From NCBI GenBank assembly GCA_023444705.1, contig JAEXMB010000074.1, forward strand, positions 1 through 27,327: a stretch of 27,327 nt of DNA, written 5' to 3'. The notes beneath the pieces are model-generated. The model searched no databases, had not been told where the DNA came from, and saw nothing but the letters and a program-made list of their open reading frames with translations. The stretch comes from Pseudomonadota bacterium. GTDB taxonomy: Bacteria > Pseudomonadota > Alphaproteobacteria > Micavibrionales > UBA2020. This document shows positions 9,201-16,586 of this stretch, piece after piece; positions within the stretch are counted from its first letter, which is position 1, and each line of letters starts with the position of its first letter. The position numbers and the translations under genes were made by a program.

Positions 9201-9760
9201 TGCGCGATCAGGTTGTGCAGGCAAGCAGTCAGCATATCCTGCGCGGTCAGCTCGTCAAGCAGGGCAAAATGCGGCGCAAGGCCGGCCTCGATAGGAAAAC
9301 GCTTCAGCACTGACTGGCAGAACGAGTGGATGGTCATGATCTTGAGCCCGCCCGGCGCATCCAGCACCTGTGCAAACAGGCGTCGCGCCGCCGCCATCAT
9401 GTCAGGTACGGGGGCAAGACCGGTGAGGTCTTCAAGCGCGGCGGCCAGTTGCGCGTCGTCCATCACCGACCAGCGTGCCAGCACCGCATAGATGCGGTTT
9501 GACATTTCCGCTGCCGCTGTCTTGGTAAACGTCAGGCAAAGGATGCGCGCAGGCAGGGTTGCGGGCGCGACAATTCCCGATGCGTCCACGCGCGGCAGCA
9601 TCAGGCGCAGCACGCGGTCGATCAGAACCTTGGTCTTGCCCGTGCCGGCCGAGGCACCCACCCACACGCTGTGCTGTGGCGCTGCCGCGCGCGACTGCAC
9701 GATGGTTGCGGGATGGCGCGTTGATGACGGTTGCTGCTGATGCAGGGATGTACCGCTCAT
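6248..9760 (-). CDS. addA: Double-strand-break repair helicase-nuclease subunit AddA
   Basis: 1170 aa, the normal length for alphaproteobacterial AddA. It is a UvrD/RecB-like superfamily 1 helicase with Walker A GASAGTGKT (35-43), motif Ia CLTFTKTAAAEM, Walker B ILVDEAQDTSPAQW, GDEKQSIFSFQGA (motif III) and TVHASKGLQAPIVFLP (motif V). VALTRAEDRLYI (motif VI) follows. A C-terminal RecB-family nuclease domain has GIILHRLLE and VVDYKTNRP, where D and K are catalytic. With AddB it resects broken DNA ends and loads RecA. Its ATG overlaps the addB stop by four bases (ATGA), so translation is coupled and the two subunits are made together. A 6-bp hairpin spans the stop codon. Confidence 0.97.
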   Translation of the reverse strand: MSGTSLHQQQPSSTRHPATIVQSRAAAPQHSVWVGASAGTGKTKVLIDRVLRLMLPRVDASGIVAPATLPARILCLTFTKTAAAEMSNRIYAVLARWSVMDDAQLAAALEDLTGLAPVPDMMAAARRLFAQVLDAPGGLKIMTIHSFCQSVLKRFPIEAGLAPHFALLDELTAQDMLTACLHNLIAHARMGDNDMLAQAFRQLSLRLSAEDMTDTLHKMMGSRARLSALLARHGDSGHSAARTVDAVYARLGIARADTPESILREIINVHPQDEDSLRQLLRAVIDAGTDAEKERASGMQAFLECTGEARLGVMDAHAAFFLTTEGEMRKKAPTKKVCEALPAAAEIFAREAARLTGIHERVTAARLAQGTGALLTIAADMLGRYEDAKKARDALDFDDLILRTSALLSGAGNAQWVLYKLDEGVDHILVDEAQDTSPAQWDVVAALAEEFFVGQGSRDDMVRTLFVVGDEKQSIFSFQGADPAAFHRMKAHFAKHAEAVQDEFAIDLEYSFRSTASVLSLVDGIFNRSEAKSGVVFDTARAVTHLPFRVGDAGHVELWPLVEQAEAPPRNGWEAPVAAGNVDNALARLAQQIAQTIAGWIENREMLPAKGRPIRAGDVLILVQSRGEIVERLMRALKSLDVPVAGADRMKLRQEIAIMDMLAAARFALQPRDDLTLAALLKSPLAGVDEDTLFTLCHARGHKTLWSHLHDVRPDLVAWLQPLVATAGRATPYEFFAALLAMPCPGDTISGRRAFYGRLGRDVADALDEFLNACLSYEQSHIPAVEMFVDWFARNESDIKREQDAAGIDQVRIMTVHASKGLQAPIVFLPDTAKVMHAHNKARIRLLWPPESTGDVALWAASSADETPLYRERYQAVAARQDDEYRRLLYVALTRAEDRLYICGYKNKKEPPEKCWYNLIAPAFADVVPDAQGVRAISQPQQKPVKPVADNVRAHEHAPVALPQWVREAAAEEGVLAKPLAPSRPGEDEPAVKSPLAGENTQRFARGIILHRLLELLPALPRHKWPQAMAAYLARPAFALDDDTQAAYAREIMGVLDHPDFADIFGAGARAEVPLVGLAGAGDDAVVLAGQVDRLLVRGDEVLVVDYKTNRPPPSDVRDVPAVYLKQMAAYAVLLRRIYPGKQVKCALLWTDALRLMPLPADVLAPYMRG

Positions 9761-12700
9761 GCTGCGTCCTCCGCATCGTCATCACCGCTGACACCCCATT
9801 CCTTGATGCGGGCCAGATGGTCGTAGTCAGCCCCCTTGGGCTTGGCATCGGGGCGCGGCTGGCTGATATAGGGCGTTGCCGGGTCGTCATAGACGTCGAT
9901 CAGGTTGCGCAGGCCAAGTGCGGCCTGTTCGATCAGTTCATCCGCTGTCACCCTGACGCGCCCGCTGTCGTTGATTTGTTTTTGTTCGACCGGCTGTTTG
10001 CCCGTGCCCGCCGTGCGCCAATAGGCCATGACCGAGGTTTCCCCCGCCGCAAGATCGGGGAAGGCGCCATGACGCAGCATCAGCGCCTCAAGCGGCAGTT
10101 GTGGCGAAAGACCGTCGATGACCTCGGGCGTCTTTGGCAACGTGCCGGTTTTGTAATCGATGATCGCATAACTGCCATCGCTCATGCGATCAATGCGGTC
10201 GGCCTTGCCGACCAGCGTGAAGTCATCCCACTGCAATGTGCCGCGTTTTTCAAGTGCATGCGGTGTGGCACCGCTGCCCCGCCATGCGCGCTCCGCCGCC
10301 ACAAAAGCCTCGGCAATCTTTTCAAAGCGCGGCCACCAGAAGGCTTCGACTTCGGGTGGAATGGCCTGTTCGTCAAGTGCCGTGCGGCCATAACCAAGCA
10401 GGCGCGCGACGGCATCGACGGGAATATCATCCATATGATTGCGCACAAAGGTTTCAAGCGCGCGGTGGATGAATTCCCCGCGCTCCGCCCCTCCCGGATC
10501 GTCGTCGATAGGGTCAAGCGGCAACAGCCCCAGCACATAGCGCGCATAAATCTGATACGGATCGCGCATCCATGTTTCGACTTGTGTCACTGACAGTTTG
10601 CGCGGACGTGCCGCCACGGGCGGCGCCGGTGCCGGGCGTTGCACGGGCCGCACGGCGCCTGCCTCGTCAAGCGCGCGCAGCCACTGGCGATAGCGGTCTG
10701 CCGTGGCGTGATCCCAATCAAGCCCGACCGCCTGCAGGACCGTTTCCATGCGCAACAGCCAGCGCGCAGGCACCGTCGGCGTGCCGTCAACCTTGCGCGC
10801 GCGGGTGACGAAGACCTCGTTGCGGCTGGCGGCCTGTACGAAATCATGCGCGCTCTGCGCCAGTTCTTTTTCAGGTGAAGGCAGGCCAAAGGCCTTGCGC
10901 ATCGGGCGCGACAGCCACGGATCATGCGCGGGCAGTGTCGGCCATGTGCCCTCGTTCAGCCCGCCAAGTATGACGCGATCCGCACTGGCCAGCCGCGCTT
11001 CGATCAGGCCATAAATGAACAAGCGCGGATGGCTGCCATAGCGTGGGCGCACGGTGACGCCCTTGAGCAAGGTGTTGAGTACCGTCACATATTGTTGCGG
11101 CGTCACGGGCGGGATGTCGGCGGCAACGGCGCGCAGCTCGGCCAGAAACAGGCTTGCGGCTTCCCCGCCCTCGCCGCGCCAGACGCGCGCCGCACCGGAT
11201 TGATCCGTCGTTGCGGCCAGACGTTCGGCCAGATCGATATGGGCGGAGAGCAAGCGCGTAAAGTCAACGGCGTCGCGCAGTTGCATCAGCTGCGCAAAAC
11301 CGCGCATTTCGGCATCCAGCTTTTCCAGCCACGCGATCAGGCGCGCGCGCTCGTCACCGCGGCGGTCCTCATCAAGTGCCAGCAGGGTCTGACGCAGACC
11401 GTCAAGCCCCGGCCTTGGGCGCGGGCCGCGCAGGGCGACCTGGTCAAGCAGATAGACCGCCGCGCGCATGTCGTCGGCGGGCAGCGCCATCGCGGTCAGT
11501 GGATGTTTTAAAAATGCCAGCAAGGTCACAGGGGCCAGTTGCTGTTCGGCCATGTCGGCCAGCAGGGTCAGGTAAGAGCCCGCCATGATTTCAGTCAAGG
11601 GCTGGCCGCCGGTATCGTCGATCTGGATGCCCCAACGCTTCAGGCTCTGCGTCACGCGGCGTGCAAGGCGGCGGTCGGGCGTGACCAGTGCGGCGGTTTT
11701 TTGCGGCGTTTGCAGCGTTTCGCGCATCAGCAGCGCGATCAGATCGGCTTCGTCCTGCGGCGTGTCGCAATCAACGCGCACCAAGCCCACCGTGGCGGCG
11801 GCGGTGATGTCGTCGATACGCAAACTGCGCCATTGCTCTGTAGTTTCGGCAGGGCGCAGGGCATGACTGAGCCAGCGCGCGCGCGCCTGATTGATGCCAT
11901 CATACGGCCCGCCCCAGACCTTCACATCGCGGCGGTCAACACCGGCGCGTTCCAGCAGCGTTTTCAAATGGCTTTGCGGATGATCGTCGCCCACCGCCTG
12001 CCAGCCCGTATCGTCAAGCAAGAGGTCAAGCCCGGGCAGCACCAGTTGCCCCTGCGGCAGGCGCGCGACAAGGCACAGCAACTCGGCGGCGGCGGGCGTG
12101 GTGCCGGTCGTGCCGGCGGCAATAACGCGGCCCTTGGGCGGATTGGCCGTCCACGCGGCGATTTGCGCGCGCACCAGCAGCGCGCGGCGTGCGGCGGCAT
12201 CCATCACGCCGCGCTCGGCCACGATCAGCGGCCAATTCTGCGTGAGAATTTCAAGAAAGATGATGGTCTGCTTCCAGTGTTCGGAGAAATTATCAGGCAC
12301 CAGCGTGGCAAGGCCATCGAAATTCGCGTCCTCGTTTTGCACCTCGTCAAGAAAGCGGCCGAGCGCGAGCGCGAGCGACGCCGCCTGATCAAAACTTTGC
12401 GCGGGGTCGCGCCGCTGGATCAGCCGTGCCAGCAAAATCTGGCGCTGGAGCGGCGTGATCGCGGGCGGCAGGTCGAGGATGGCGCTGATGTCGTCTTCGC
12501 CCGCATGCAGCAACGCCATGTCGTCGGCATCGACATCGCCCACGGCGGCCATGCGCGGCAGCAAGACGGCCTGCCCATCGCTCAGGCGCAAAAACGCCTC
12601 GCGCACGGTGCGGCAGGCGCGGCGGGTGGGCAACAACAGCGTGATGTCGGCCAGCGCCAGCGGATCGCCGGCGGCCTCGCGCCACAAGGTGGTGACCAGC

Positions 12701-12780
12701 GCATCGGCAAACGGTACGCCTGCGGGAATGGTAAAGATGTTGGCTGTGGGGTTATCCGCAGCCGGGTCAGTTGCCGTCAT
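9757..12780 (-). CDS. addB: Double-strand-break repair nuclease subunit AddB
   Basis: About 1007 aa from the ATG at 12780; a GTG directly upstream (12783) is in frame, but the GGGGG upstream is better spaced for the ATG. The N-terminal half is an inactivated helicase fold without a usable Walker A lysine, as usual for alphaproteobacterial AddB. LLLPTRRACRTVREAFL begins the fold and VILGGLNEGTWP lies in the middle. The C-terminal nuclease domain has GEFIHRALE, FTLVGKADRID and YAIIDYKTGTLP (catalytic D and K). The only cysteines are in the N-terminal half (RACR, LLCL, VDCD), so the four-cysteine Fe-S cluster known from Bacillus AddB is missing. The murU-like stop lies 12 bp upstream, and the gene couples into addA by an ATGA overlap. 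Confidence 0.95.
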   Translation of the reverse strand: MTATDPAADNPTANIFTIPAGVPFADALVTTLWREAAGDPLALADITLLLPTRRACRTVREAFLRLSDGQAVLLPRMAAVGDVDADDMALLHAGEDDISAILDLPPAITPLQRQILLARLIQRRDPAQSFDQAASLALALGRFLDEVQNEDANFDGLATLVPDNFSEHWKQTIIFLEILTQNWPLIVAERGVMDAAARRALLVRAQIAAWTANPPKGRVIAAGTTGTTPAAAELLCLVARLPQGQLVLPGLDLLLDDTGWQAVGDDHPQSHLKTLLERAGVDRRDVKVWGGPYDGINQARARWLSHALRPAETTEQWRSLRIDDITAAATVGLVRVDCDTPQDEADLIALLMRETLQTPQKTAALVTPDRRLARRVTQSLKRWGIQIDDTGGQPLTEIMAGSYLTLLADMAEQQLAPVTLLAFLKHPLTAMALPADDMRAAVYLLDQVALRGPRPRPGLDGLRQTLLALDEDRRGDERARLIAWLEKLDAEMRGFAQLMQLRDAVDFTRLLSAHIDLAERLAATTDQSGAARVWRGEGGEAASLFLAELRAVAADIPPVTPQQYVTVLNTLLKGVTVRPRYGSHPRLFIYGLIEARLASADRVILGGLNEGTWPTLPAHDPWLSRPMRKAFGLPSPEKELAQSAHDFVQAASRNEVFVTRARKVDGTPTVPARWLLRMETVLQAVGLDWDHATADRYRQWLRALDEAGAVRPVQRPAPAPPVAARPRKLSVTQVETWMRDPYQIYARYVLGLLPLDPIDDDPGGAERGEFIHRALETFVRNHMDDIPVDAVARLLGYGRTALDEQAIPPEVEAFWWPRFEKIAEAFVAAERAWRGSGATPHALEKRGTLQWDDFTLVGKADRIDRMSDGSYAIIDYKTGTLPKTPEVIDGLSPQLPLEALMLRHGAFPDLAAGETSVMAYWRTAGTGKQPVEQKQINDSGRVRVTADELIEQAALGLRNLIDVYDDPATPYISQPRPDAKPKGADYDHLARIKEWGVSGDDDAEDAA

Positions 12781-12792
12781 CACGGCCCCCGG

Positions 12793-13599
12793 CTACGGCG
12801 CAAACTTTTTTGGCTGGTGCGCCCCTGCCGCCTTTTTGGTGGCGGGTTTTTCACTGGCGCGCAACAACGCGGCGGTTTTCTCCAGCGATTCAGGGTTGCC
12901 CACATGGTGCCAGCCGCCGTCGTGGCGGTGGGCGTAAAGACGGCCTGCGGCTTCGGCCTTGTGGAACAATTGCAGGAACGAGAACGCGCCTTCGGGTGCG
13001 TCCTTGAACAGGCGCGGATGCACGATGCGCGGGCCCGCGAAGATGAAGTTCGCTTTTTCTGGCGCGTTCTTGCCGAACACCGGCTTGTCGCTGCCCTCGG
13101 CAAGGTAGTAGTCGCCGCGGCCCATATAGGTCGGCAGATCCTGCGTGGTGTGCAGCAACAGCAGCAAATCCATGCGCGCGCTGTCCCATGCCTTGGCCAT
13201 CTGGTCGAGCGTGGGCGTGGCGCCATCCGTCCAGATCACGTCGGCGTTAAGGACGTAAAACGGCTCGTCGCCGAAAAATTCCAGCGCCTTTTTCACCCCG
13301 CCGCCGGTGTCGAGCATCACATCTTCGTGGCTGATGGTAATGCGCGGCAGCAGGCCAGCGGCCTCGCGTTTCTTGAGATGATCTTCGATCATATGGCCGA
13401 GGTAGCAGGTATTGACCACGGCCTCCTCAACCCCCGCCGCCGCCAGCGCATCAAGCGCGCGGTCAAGCATCGAGCGGCCTGCAACCTCAAGCATCGGCTT
13501 GGGACAGGTGTCGGTCAGGGGGCGCATGCGCTCGCCGCGTCCGGCGGCCAGCACGAAGGCTTTTTTGGGCAGGCGGTTGACAGGTTTCTGGTCGGCCAT
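12793..13599 (-). CDS. murU: Nucleotidyltransferase, probably MurNAc-1-P uridylyltransferase
   Basis: 268 aa. The N-terminus has the sugar-nucleotide pyrophosphorylase signature AFVLAAGRGERMRPLTDTCP followed by KPML (residues 14-37). GGGVKKALEFFG and FYVLNADVIW (metal-binding Asp) complete the NTP-transferase fold. In alphaproteobacteria the gene between tsaE and addB is usually a MurU-type enzyme that makes UDP-MurNAc from recycled MurNAc-1-phosphate, bypassing fosfomycin-sensitive MurA. Mannose-1-phosphate guanylyltransferase is the common alternative annotation. The kinase gene amgK, usually adjacent, is absent here: tsaE ends 18 bp before this start. The ATG at 13599 has AGGGGA upstream. 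The last 15 or so residues are a lysine/alanine-rich tail. Confidence 0.8.
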   Translation of the reverse strand: MADQKPVNRLPKKAFVLAAGRGERMRPLTDTCPKPMLEVAGRSMLDRALDALAAAGVEEAVVNTCYLGHMIEDHLKKREAAGLLPRITISHEDVMLDTGGGVKKALEFFGDEPFYVLNADVIWTDGATPTLDQMAKAWDSARMDLLLLLHTTQDLPTYMGRGDYYLAEGSDKPVFGKNAPEKANFIFAGPRIVHPRLFKDAPEGAFSFLQLFHKAEAAGRLYAHRHDGGWHHVGNPESLEKTAALLRASEKPATKKAAGAHQPKKFAP

Positions 13600-13617
13600 G
13601 AAATCCCCTTTTTCCGT

Positions 13618-14127
13618 TCAGTTCTGATGAGTGGGCGTCAGTTTAGCAAATTCCGGCAATCTGTCGACCCAGTTGCCAAAGGGCGTCAGGGTCACATTGC
13701 GCGCCGCATCATCGCCCGCCACGGGCACAAAAGCGATGTCGAGACGGTCGGCGGGCATCAGGGGGCCAAGGCGCGACGGCCATTCGACCAGCGCCACCCC
13801 GTGGGCGCGCACGTCTTCCCAGCCCAGCTCGAAAACCTCGTCGGGGCGGGTCAGGCGGTAGAGGTCGAAATGCCACACGGGCACGCCCGCCGCGGTGTCA
13901 TAGGTCTGCACCAGCGTGAAGGTCGGGCTTGGTACTTCGACCGGCTCGCCCGCTGCGCTGCGGATAAAATGCCGCGCAAAGGCGGTTTTTCCGGCCCCGA
14001 GGTCGCCCAGCAGGCAGATCACGTCGCCCGCGCGCAGATACGGCAACAGCATGGCCGACAGCAGCGGATAGCCGCTTTCTTTCAGGATCAGGGGGGCGCT
14101 CATTGACATGGCGGCAGTATTGCACAA
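13618..14127 (-). CDS. tsaE: tRNA threonylcarbamoyladenosine biosynthesis ATPase TsaE
   Basis: 169 aa from a TTG at 14127, chosen for its Shine-Dalgarno (see RBS entry). ATGs at 14109 and 14103 are weaker alternatives that shorten it by 6-8 residues. The P-loop is GDLGAGKT (41-48), followed by VPSPTFTLVQTYD (switch region), WHFDLYR and ALVEWPSRLG, all family hallmarks. TsaE is the ATPase of the TsaB-TsaD-TsaE complex that installs t6A at position 37 of ANN-decoding tRNAs, threonine tRNAs included. It heads the run tsaE - murU - addB - addA - trx, with gaps of 18 bp or less up to addA. It is divergent from the ferredoxin reductase gene, with 55 bp between. Confidence 0.95.
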   Translation of the reverse strand: MCNTAAMSMSAPLILKESGYPLLSAMLLPYLRAGDVICLLGDLGAGKTAFARHFIRSAAGEPVEVPSPTFTLVQTYDTAAGVPVWHFDLYRLTRPDEVFELGWEDVRAHGVALVEWPSRLGPLMPADRLDIAFVPVAGDDAARNVTLTPFGNWVDRLPEFAKLTPTHQN

Positions 14128-14138
14128 TTCTCGCTCCT
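14125..14138 (-). promoter_or_regulatory. Shine-Dalgarno supporting a TTG start of tsaE
   Basis: On the minus strand AGGAG (14134-14138) lies 6 nt before TTG (14125-14127), which is in frame with the TsaE domain. Neither of the downstream ATGs has a purine-rich box at a useful distance. Confidence 0.55.
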
Positions 14139-14182
14139 GCCCCAGTTCTTAGGTCAAGATTCTTCGCATTAGGTAAAATAAA

Positions 14183-15226
14183 ATGACCGGCACAGCGCCG
14201 AACCCCTCCGCCCCGCCCTGCGACCACGCCACCGACGTGGTGATCGTGGGTGCCGGCCCCGTCGGGCTGTTCGCGGTGTTTGAGTGCGGCATGCTCAAAA
14301 TGCGCTGCCACGTCATCGACAGCCTGGCCGACGTCGGCGGCCAGTGCCGCGCGCTCTACCCCGAAAAGCCGATCTACGACATACCGGGCTATCCGCGCAT
14401 CGACGCGGGCGAACTGGTTGACCGCCTGCGCGAGCAAGGCGAGCCCTTCGCCCCAACCTATCACCTCAATCAACAGGTGACAGGCTATGCGCGCGACGGC
14501 AGCTGGCATATCGTCACCACCTCAAACGGTACGCGCATCGCGGCACGCGCCGTCATCATCGCGGCGGGTGCGGGTGCCTTTGGCCCCAACCGGCCGCCGC
14601 TGGTCGGACTTGACGGCTACGAGCAAAGCGGGGCGGTCAGCTACCTCGTCAAAAAACGCAGCGACTATGCGGGCAAAGATATTGTGATCGCGGGCGGCGG
14701 CGACAGCGCCTTTGACTGGGCGATCTCGCTTGCCGACGTCGCGCGCAAAATCTATTTCGTTCATCGCCGCGACAGTTTCCGCGCAGCCCCCGAAAGCGTG
14801 GCGCGCCTGCGCGAGATTGCCGCGCGCGGCACTGTGGTCGAGATGGTCATCCCCTACCAGCTTGGCGCGCTGAACGGCGACGGCACAACATTGACGGGGA
14901 TTGAGGTTGCCGATCTTGACGGCAAAACGCGCGAACTGCCCGCCCAGCACCTGCTGGCCTTTTTCGGCATGGTGCCGCAACTTGGCCCGCTCAAGGACTG
15001 GGACCTTGGCATCACGCTGCACCACATTCCGGTTGATCCCTCCACCTGCGCGACCAGACTTGACGGCGTTTTTGCCATCGGCGACGTGGCTGATTATCCG
15101 CGCAAACTCAAGCTGATCCTCACCGGTTTTGCCGAGGCGGCGGCGGCGGCACATGCCATCCACCCCCTTGTCTTTGCGGGCGAGGCGCTCCATTTTGAAT
15201 ACTCCACCAGCAAAGGACTCCCCTGA
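14183..15226 (+). CDS. Ferredoxin-NADP(+) reductase, thioredoxin-reductase-like type
   Basis: 347 aa flavoprotein. The FAD-binding GAGPVG is at 23-28 in VVIVGAGPVGLF. GGQCRALYPEKPIYDIPGYP is the signature of the YumC/type-2 FNR group. NADPH binding is by IAGGGDSAFDWAISLAD, the second FAD motif is GVFAIGDVADYP, and the C-terminus ends FEYSTSKGLP. The redox CxxC of true thioredoxin reductases is absent, which argues against that assignment although the fold is the same. It moves electrons between NADPH and ferredoxin or flavodoxin. The nfu gene starts 2 bp after its stop, so the two are translationally close and functionally linked, electron supply next to Fe-S delivery. The Shine-Dalgarno is weak (AGG, 10 nt). 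A GANTC site lies at 14158-14162, just upstream. Confidence 0.92.
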   Translation: MTGTAPNPSAPPCDHATDVVIVGAGPVGLFAVFECGMLKMRCHVIDSLADVGGQCRALYPEKPIYDIPGYPRIDAGELVDRLREQGEPFAPTYHLNQQVTGYARDGSWHIVTTSNGTRIAARAVIIAAGAGAFGPNRPPLVGLDGYEQSGAVSYLVKKRSDYAGKDIVIAGGGDSAFDWAISLADVARKIYFVHRRDSFRAAPESVARLREIAARGTVVEMVIPYQLGALNGDGTTLTGIEVADLDGKTRELPAQHLLAFFGMVPQLGPLKDWDLGITLHHIPVDPSTCATRLDGVFAIGDVADYPRKLKLILTGFAEAAAAAHAIHPLVFAGEALHFEYSTSKGLP

Positions 15227-15228
15227 CC

Positions 15229-15795
15229 ATGTTTATCCAGACCGAACAGACCCCCAACCCTGCCAGCCTGAAATTCCTGCCCGGCTGCGAAGTGCTGGGA
15301 CAGGGCACGGCGGAATTCACCAGTGCTGATGCCGCCAAAGACACCTCTCCGCTGGCCAGCCAGTTGTTCAAGGTCGACGGTGTCACCGGCGTGTTTCTGG
15401 GTGGTGATTTCATCACCGTCAGCAAGTCCGATACCCTGCCCTGGCCCGCACTCAAGCCGCTGGTGCTGGGTGTCATCATGGAACATTTCACCAAGGGCCT
15501 GCCGGTGCTGAGCAATGAAAACGCCGCCAGCGCGCCCGCCGCGCACAGCGCCAATGCCGACGACAGCGACGTCGTGCGCCAGATCAAGGAAATCCTCGAC
15601 ACGCGCATCCGCCCTGCGGTGGCGGCGGACGGCGGCGACGTGGTGTTCTTTGATTTCGATGACGGCATCGTTTATCTGCAGATGCGCGGCGCGTGCGCGG
15701 GTTGCCCGTCGTCGAGCATGACGCTCAAGGCCGGCATTGAAAACCTGCTCAAGCATTTCATTCCCGAAGTGAAGGAAGTGCGCGCGGCACAGTAA
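15229..15795 (+). CDS. nfu: NifU/Nfu-type Fe-S cluster carrier
   Basis: 188 aa with two domains: an N-terminal Nfu_N domain (1-90, MFIQTEQTPNPASLKFLPG) and a C-terminal NifU domain (112-188) with CAGC (C156, C159) in GACAGCPSSSMTLKAGIEN. They are joined by an Ala-rich linker. The CxxC pair of two monomers holds a [4Fe-4S] cluster that is handed to apo-enzymes such as aconitase or lipoate synthase. The two-domain form is typical of alphaproteobacteria and mitochondria. It is co-transcribed with the reductase upstream. Its TAA directly abuts the stop codon of the convergent membrane protein gene, with a GC palindrome at the junction. GACTC at 15216-15220 lies just before the start. Confidence 0.95.
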   Translation: MFIQTEQTPNPASLKFLPGCEVLGQGTAEFTSADAAKDTSPLASQLFKVDGVTGVFLGGDFITVSKSDTLPWPALKPLVLGVIMEHFTKGLPVLSNENAASAPAAHSANADDSDVVRQIKEILDTRIRPAVAADGGDVVFFDFDDGIVYLQMRGACAGCPSSSMTLKAGIENLLKHFIPEVKEVRAAQ

Positions 15796-15817
15796 TCACC
15801 CCTGCGCGCGCAGGTGA
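15796..15817. other. GC-rich palindrome at convergent stop codons
   Basis: CCTGCGCGCGCAGG (15801-15814) is a perfect 14-bp palindrome flanked by TCAC and GTGA, extending the stem with a two-base bulge. It begins at the stop codon of the minus-strand gene and sits one codon after the nfu stop. There is no T run, so it is not a classical intrinsic terminator. Confidence 0.5.
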
Positions 15818-16533
15818 CGTGAAATCCACATCTTCAGCACGGCGACGCACGCGAGGGCATAGGCGATGAACAGCCAGCCGATCGTACGCATGGACGTTGC
15901 GCTGTCGTCAACCAGGCGGTCAAAATCACCCATGCGGTGCGCGCCCTTTTGCATCTCGTAATCGGCGGCAAAAGACGGATTGAACATCAGTGCCCAGACC
16001 AGCGTCAGCACGCTGCCCAGCATATAGGCGCCGATGAAAACATTGATCCAGCGCTCGTACCCGCGCGACAGCCAGATGTTGTAATACCCGCGGCAGAGCA
16101 AAAACGCGGCCAATGCGGCTTCGCTGCCATGCCCCATAAAAACAATCACGTCTTCGCGCAGCGCCAGCAGCGACGTGACAAAAACAAACAGCGCAAAGAC
16201 AGCGGCAGGCGCACGCAAAACGGGTGCGCGCCTGTGCGCCAGCGCCACCAGCGCGCCAAGCCCCGCCCAGACCGCGATTTGCAACAGCCAGGAACGCGCG
16301 CCGAACTGATACGTCATGCCGCCGCCGCTGGCGAAATCAAACGTCGGCACGGCAACATAGCCGTAGAGCCAGTAAAACAGCGTATGGCCAAGTTCGTGGA
16401 AAAAGACGCCGATGTAGGACAGTCCCGTGGCGATCACCGCGCAAACGACGTTCTGCGGCGCGAAATAGCCGACCAGCATGGCGGCCATGATGCAAAAAAG
16501 ATAGATCGCGCGTTCACGCAACGTGGGTGTCAT
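15796..16533 (-). CDS. Multi-pass membrane protein with HELGH, M50-like putative protease
   Basis: 245 aa from the ATG at 16533; an adjacent upstream TTG is in frame. Hydrophobic segments are visible at about 9-35, 36-60, 83-100, 107-126, 137-155, 167-188 and 218-236, so it is an integral inner-membrane protein. HELGH (46-50, in SYIGVFFHELGHTLFYWLYG) is the zinc-binding sequence of M50 site-2 proteases. I see no LDG-type motif for the third ligand; VFMGHGSEAALAAFLLCRG (about 132-150) has polar residues that could substitute. A PDZ domain is absent. It might be a compact intramembrane protease or a non-proteolytic relative. The gene is 43 bp downstream of gcrA on the same strand, so it may be co-transcribed with it. 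Substrate unknown. Confidence 0.7.
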   Translation of the reverse strand: MTPTLRERAIYLFCIMAAMLVGYFAPQNVVCAVIATGLSYIGVFFHELGHTLFYWLYGYVAVPTFDFASGGGMTYQFGARSWLLQIAVWAGLGALVALAHRRAPVLRAPAAVFALFVFVTSLLALREDVIVFMGHGSEAALAAFLLCRGYYNIWLSRGYERWINVFIGAYMLGSVLTLVWALMFNPSFAADYEMQKGAHRMGDFDRLVDDSATSMRTIGWLFIAYALACVAVLKMWISRHLRAQG

Positions 16534-16567
16534 CAAGCGCCTGCCTTTTCATGCCGCGCAAGGGACG

Positions 16568-16586
16568 CGTTGCAGTTTATGCAACG
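16568..16586 (-). other. Hairpin enclosing the gcrA stop codon
   Basis: CGTTGCA and TGCAACG form a perfect 7-bp stem with a 5-nt loop. The TAA of gcrA (16577-16579) is in the loop. No T run follows on the minus strand, so the hairpin may protect the RNA end or modulate read-through to the membrane-protein gene rather than terminate. Confidence 0.5.

Noticed and set aside
9559..10593. 344-codon plus-strand frame opposite the addA/addB junction
   Set aside because: Composition-driven shadow of the AddA and AddB reading frames; no domain recognised.
11539..14106. 855-codon open frame on the plus strand opposite addB, murU and tsaE
   Set aside because: The minus strand encodes three clear families over the same span. 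The plus frame is low-complexity Arg/Gly/Gln/His-rich, as expected for the antisense of GC-rich codons, with no recognisable domain.
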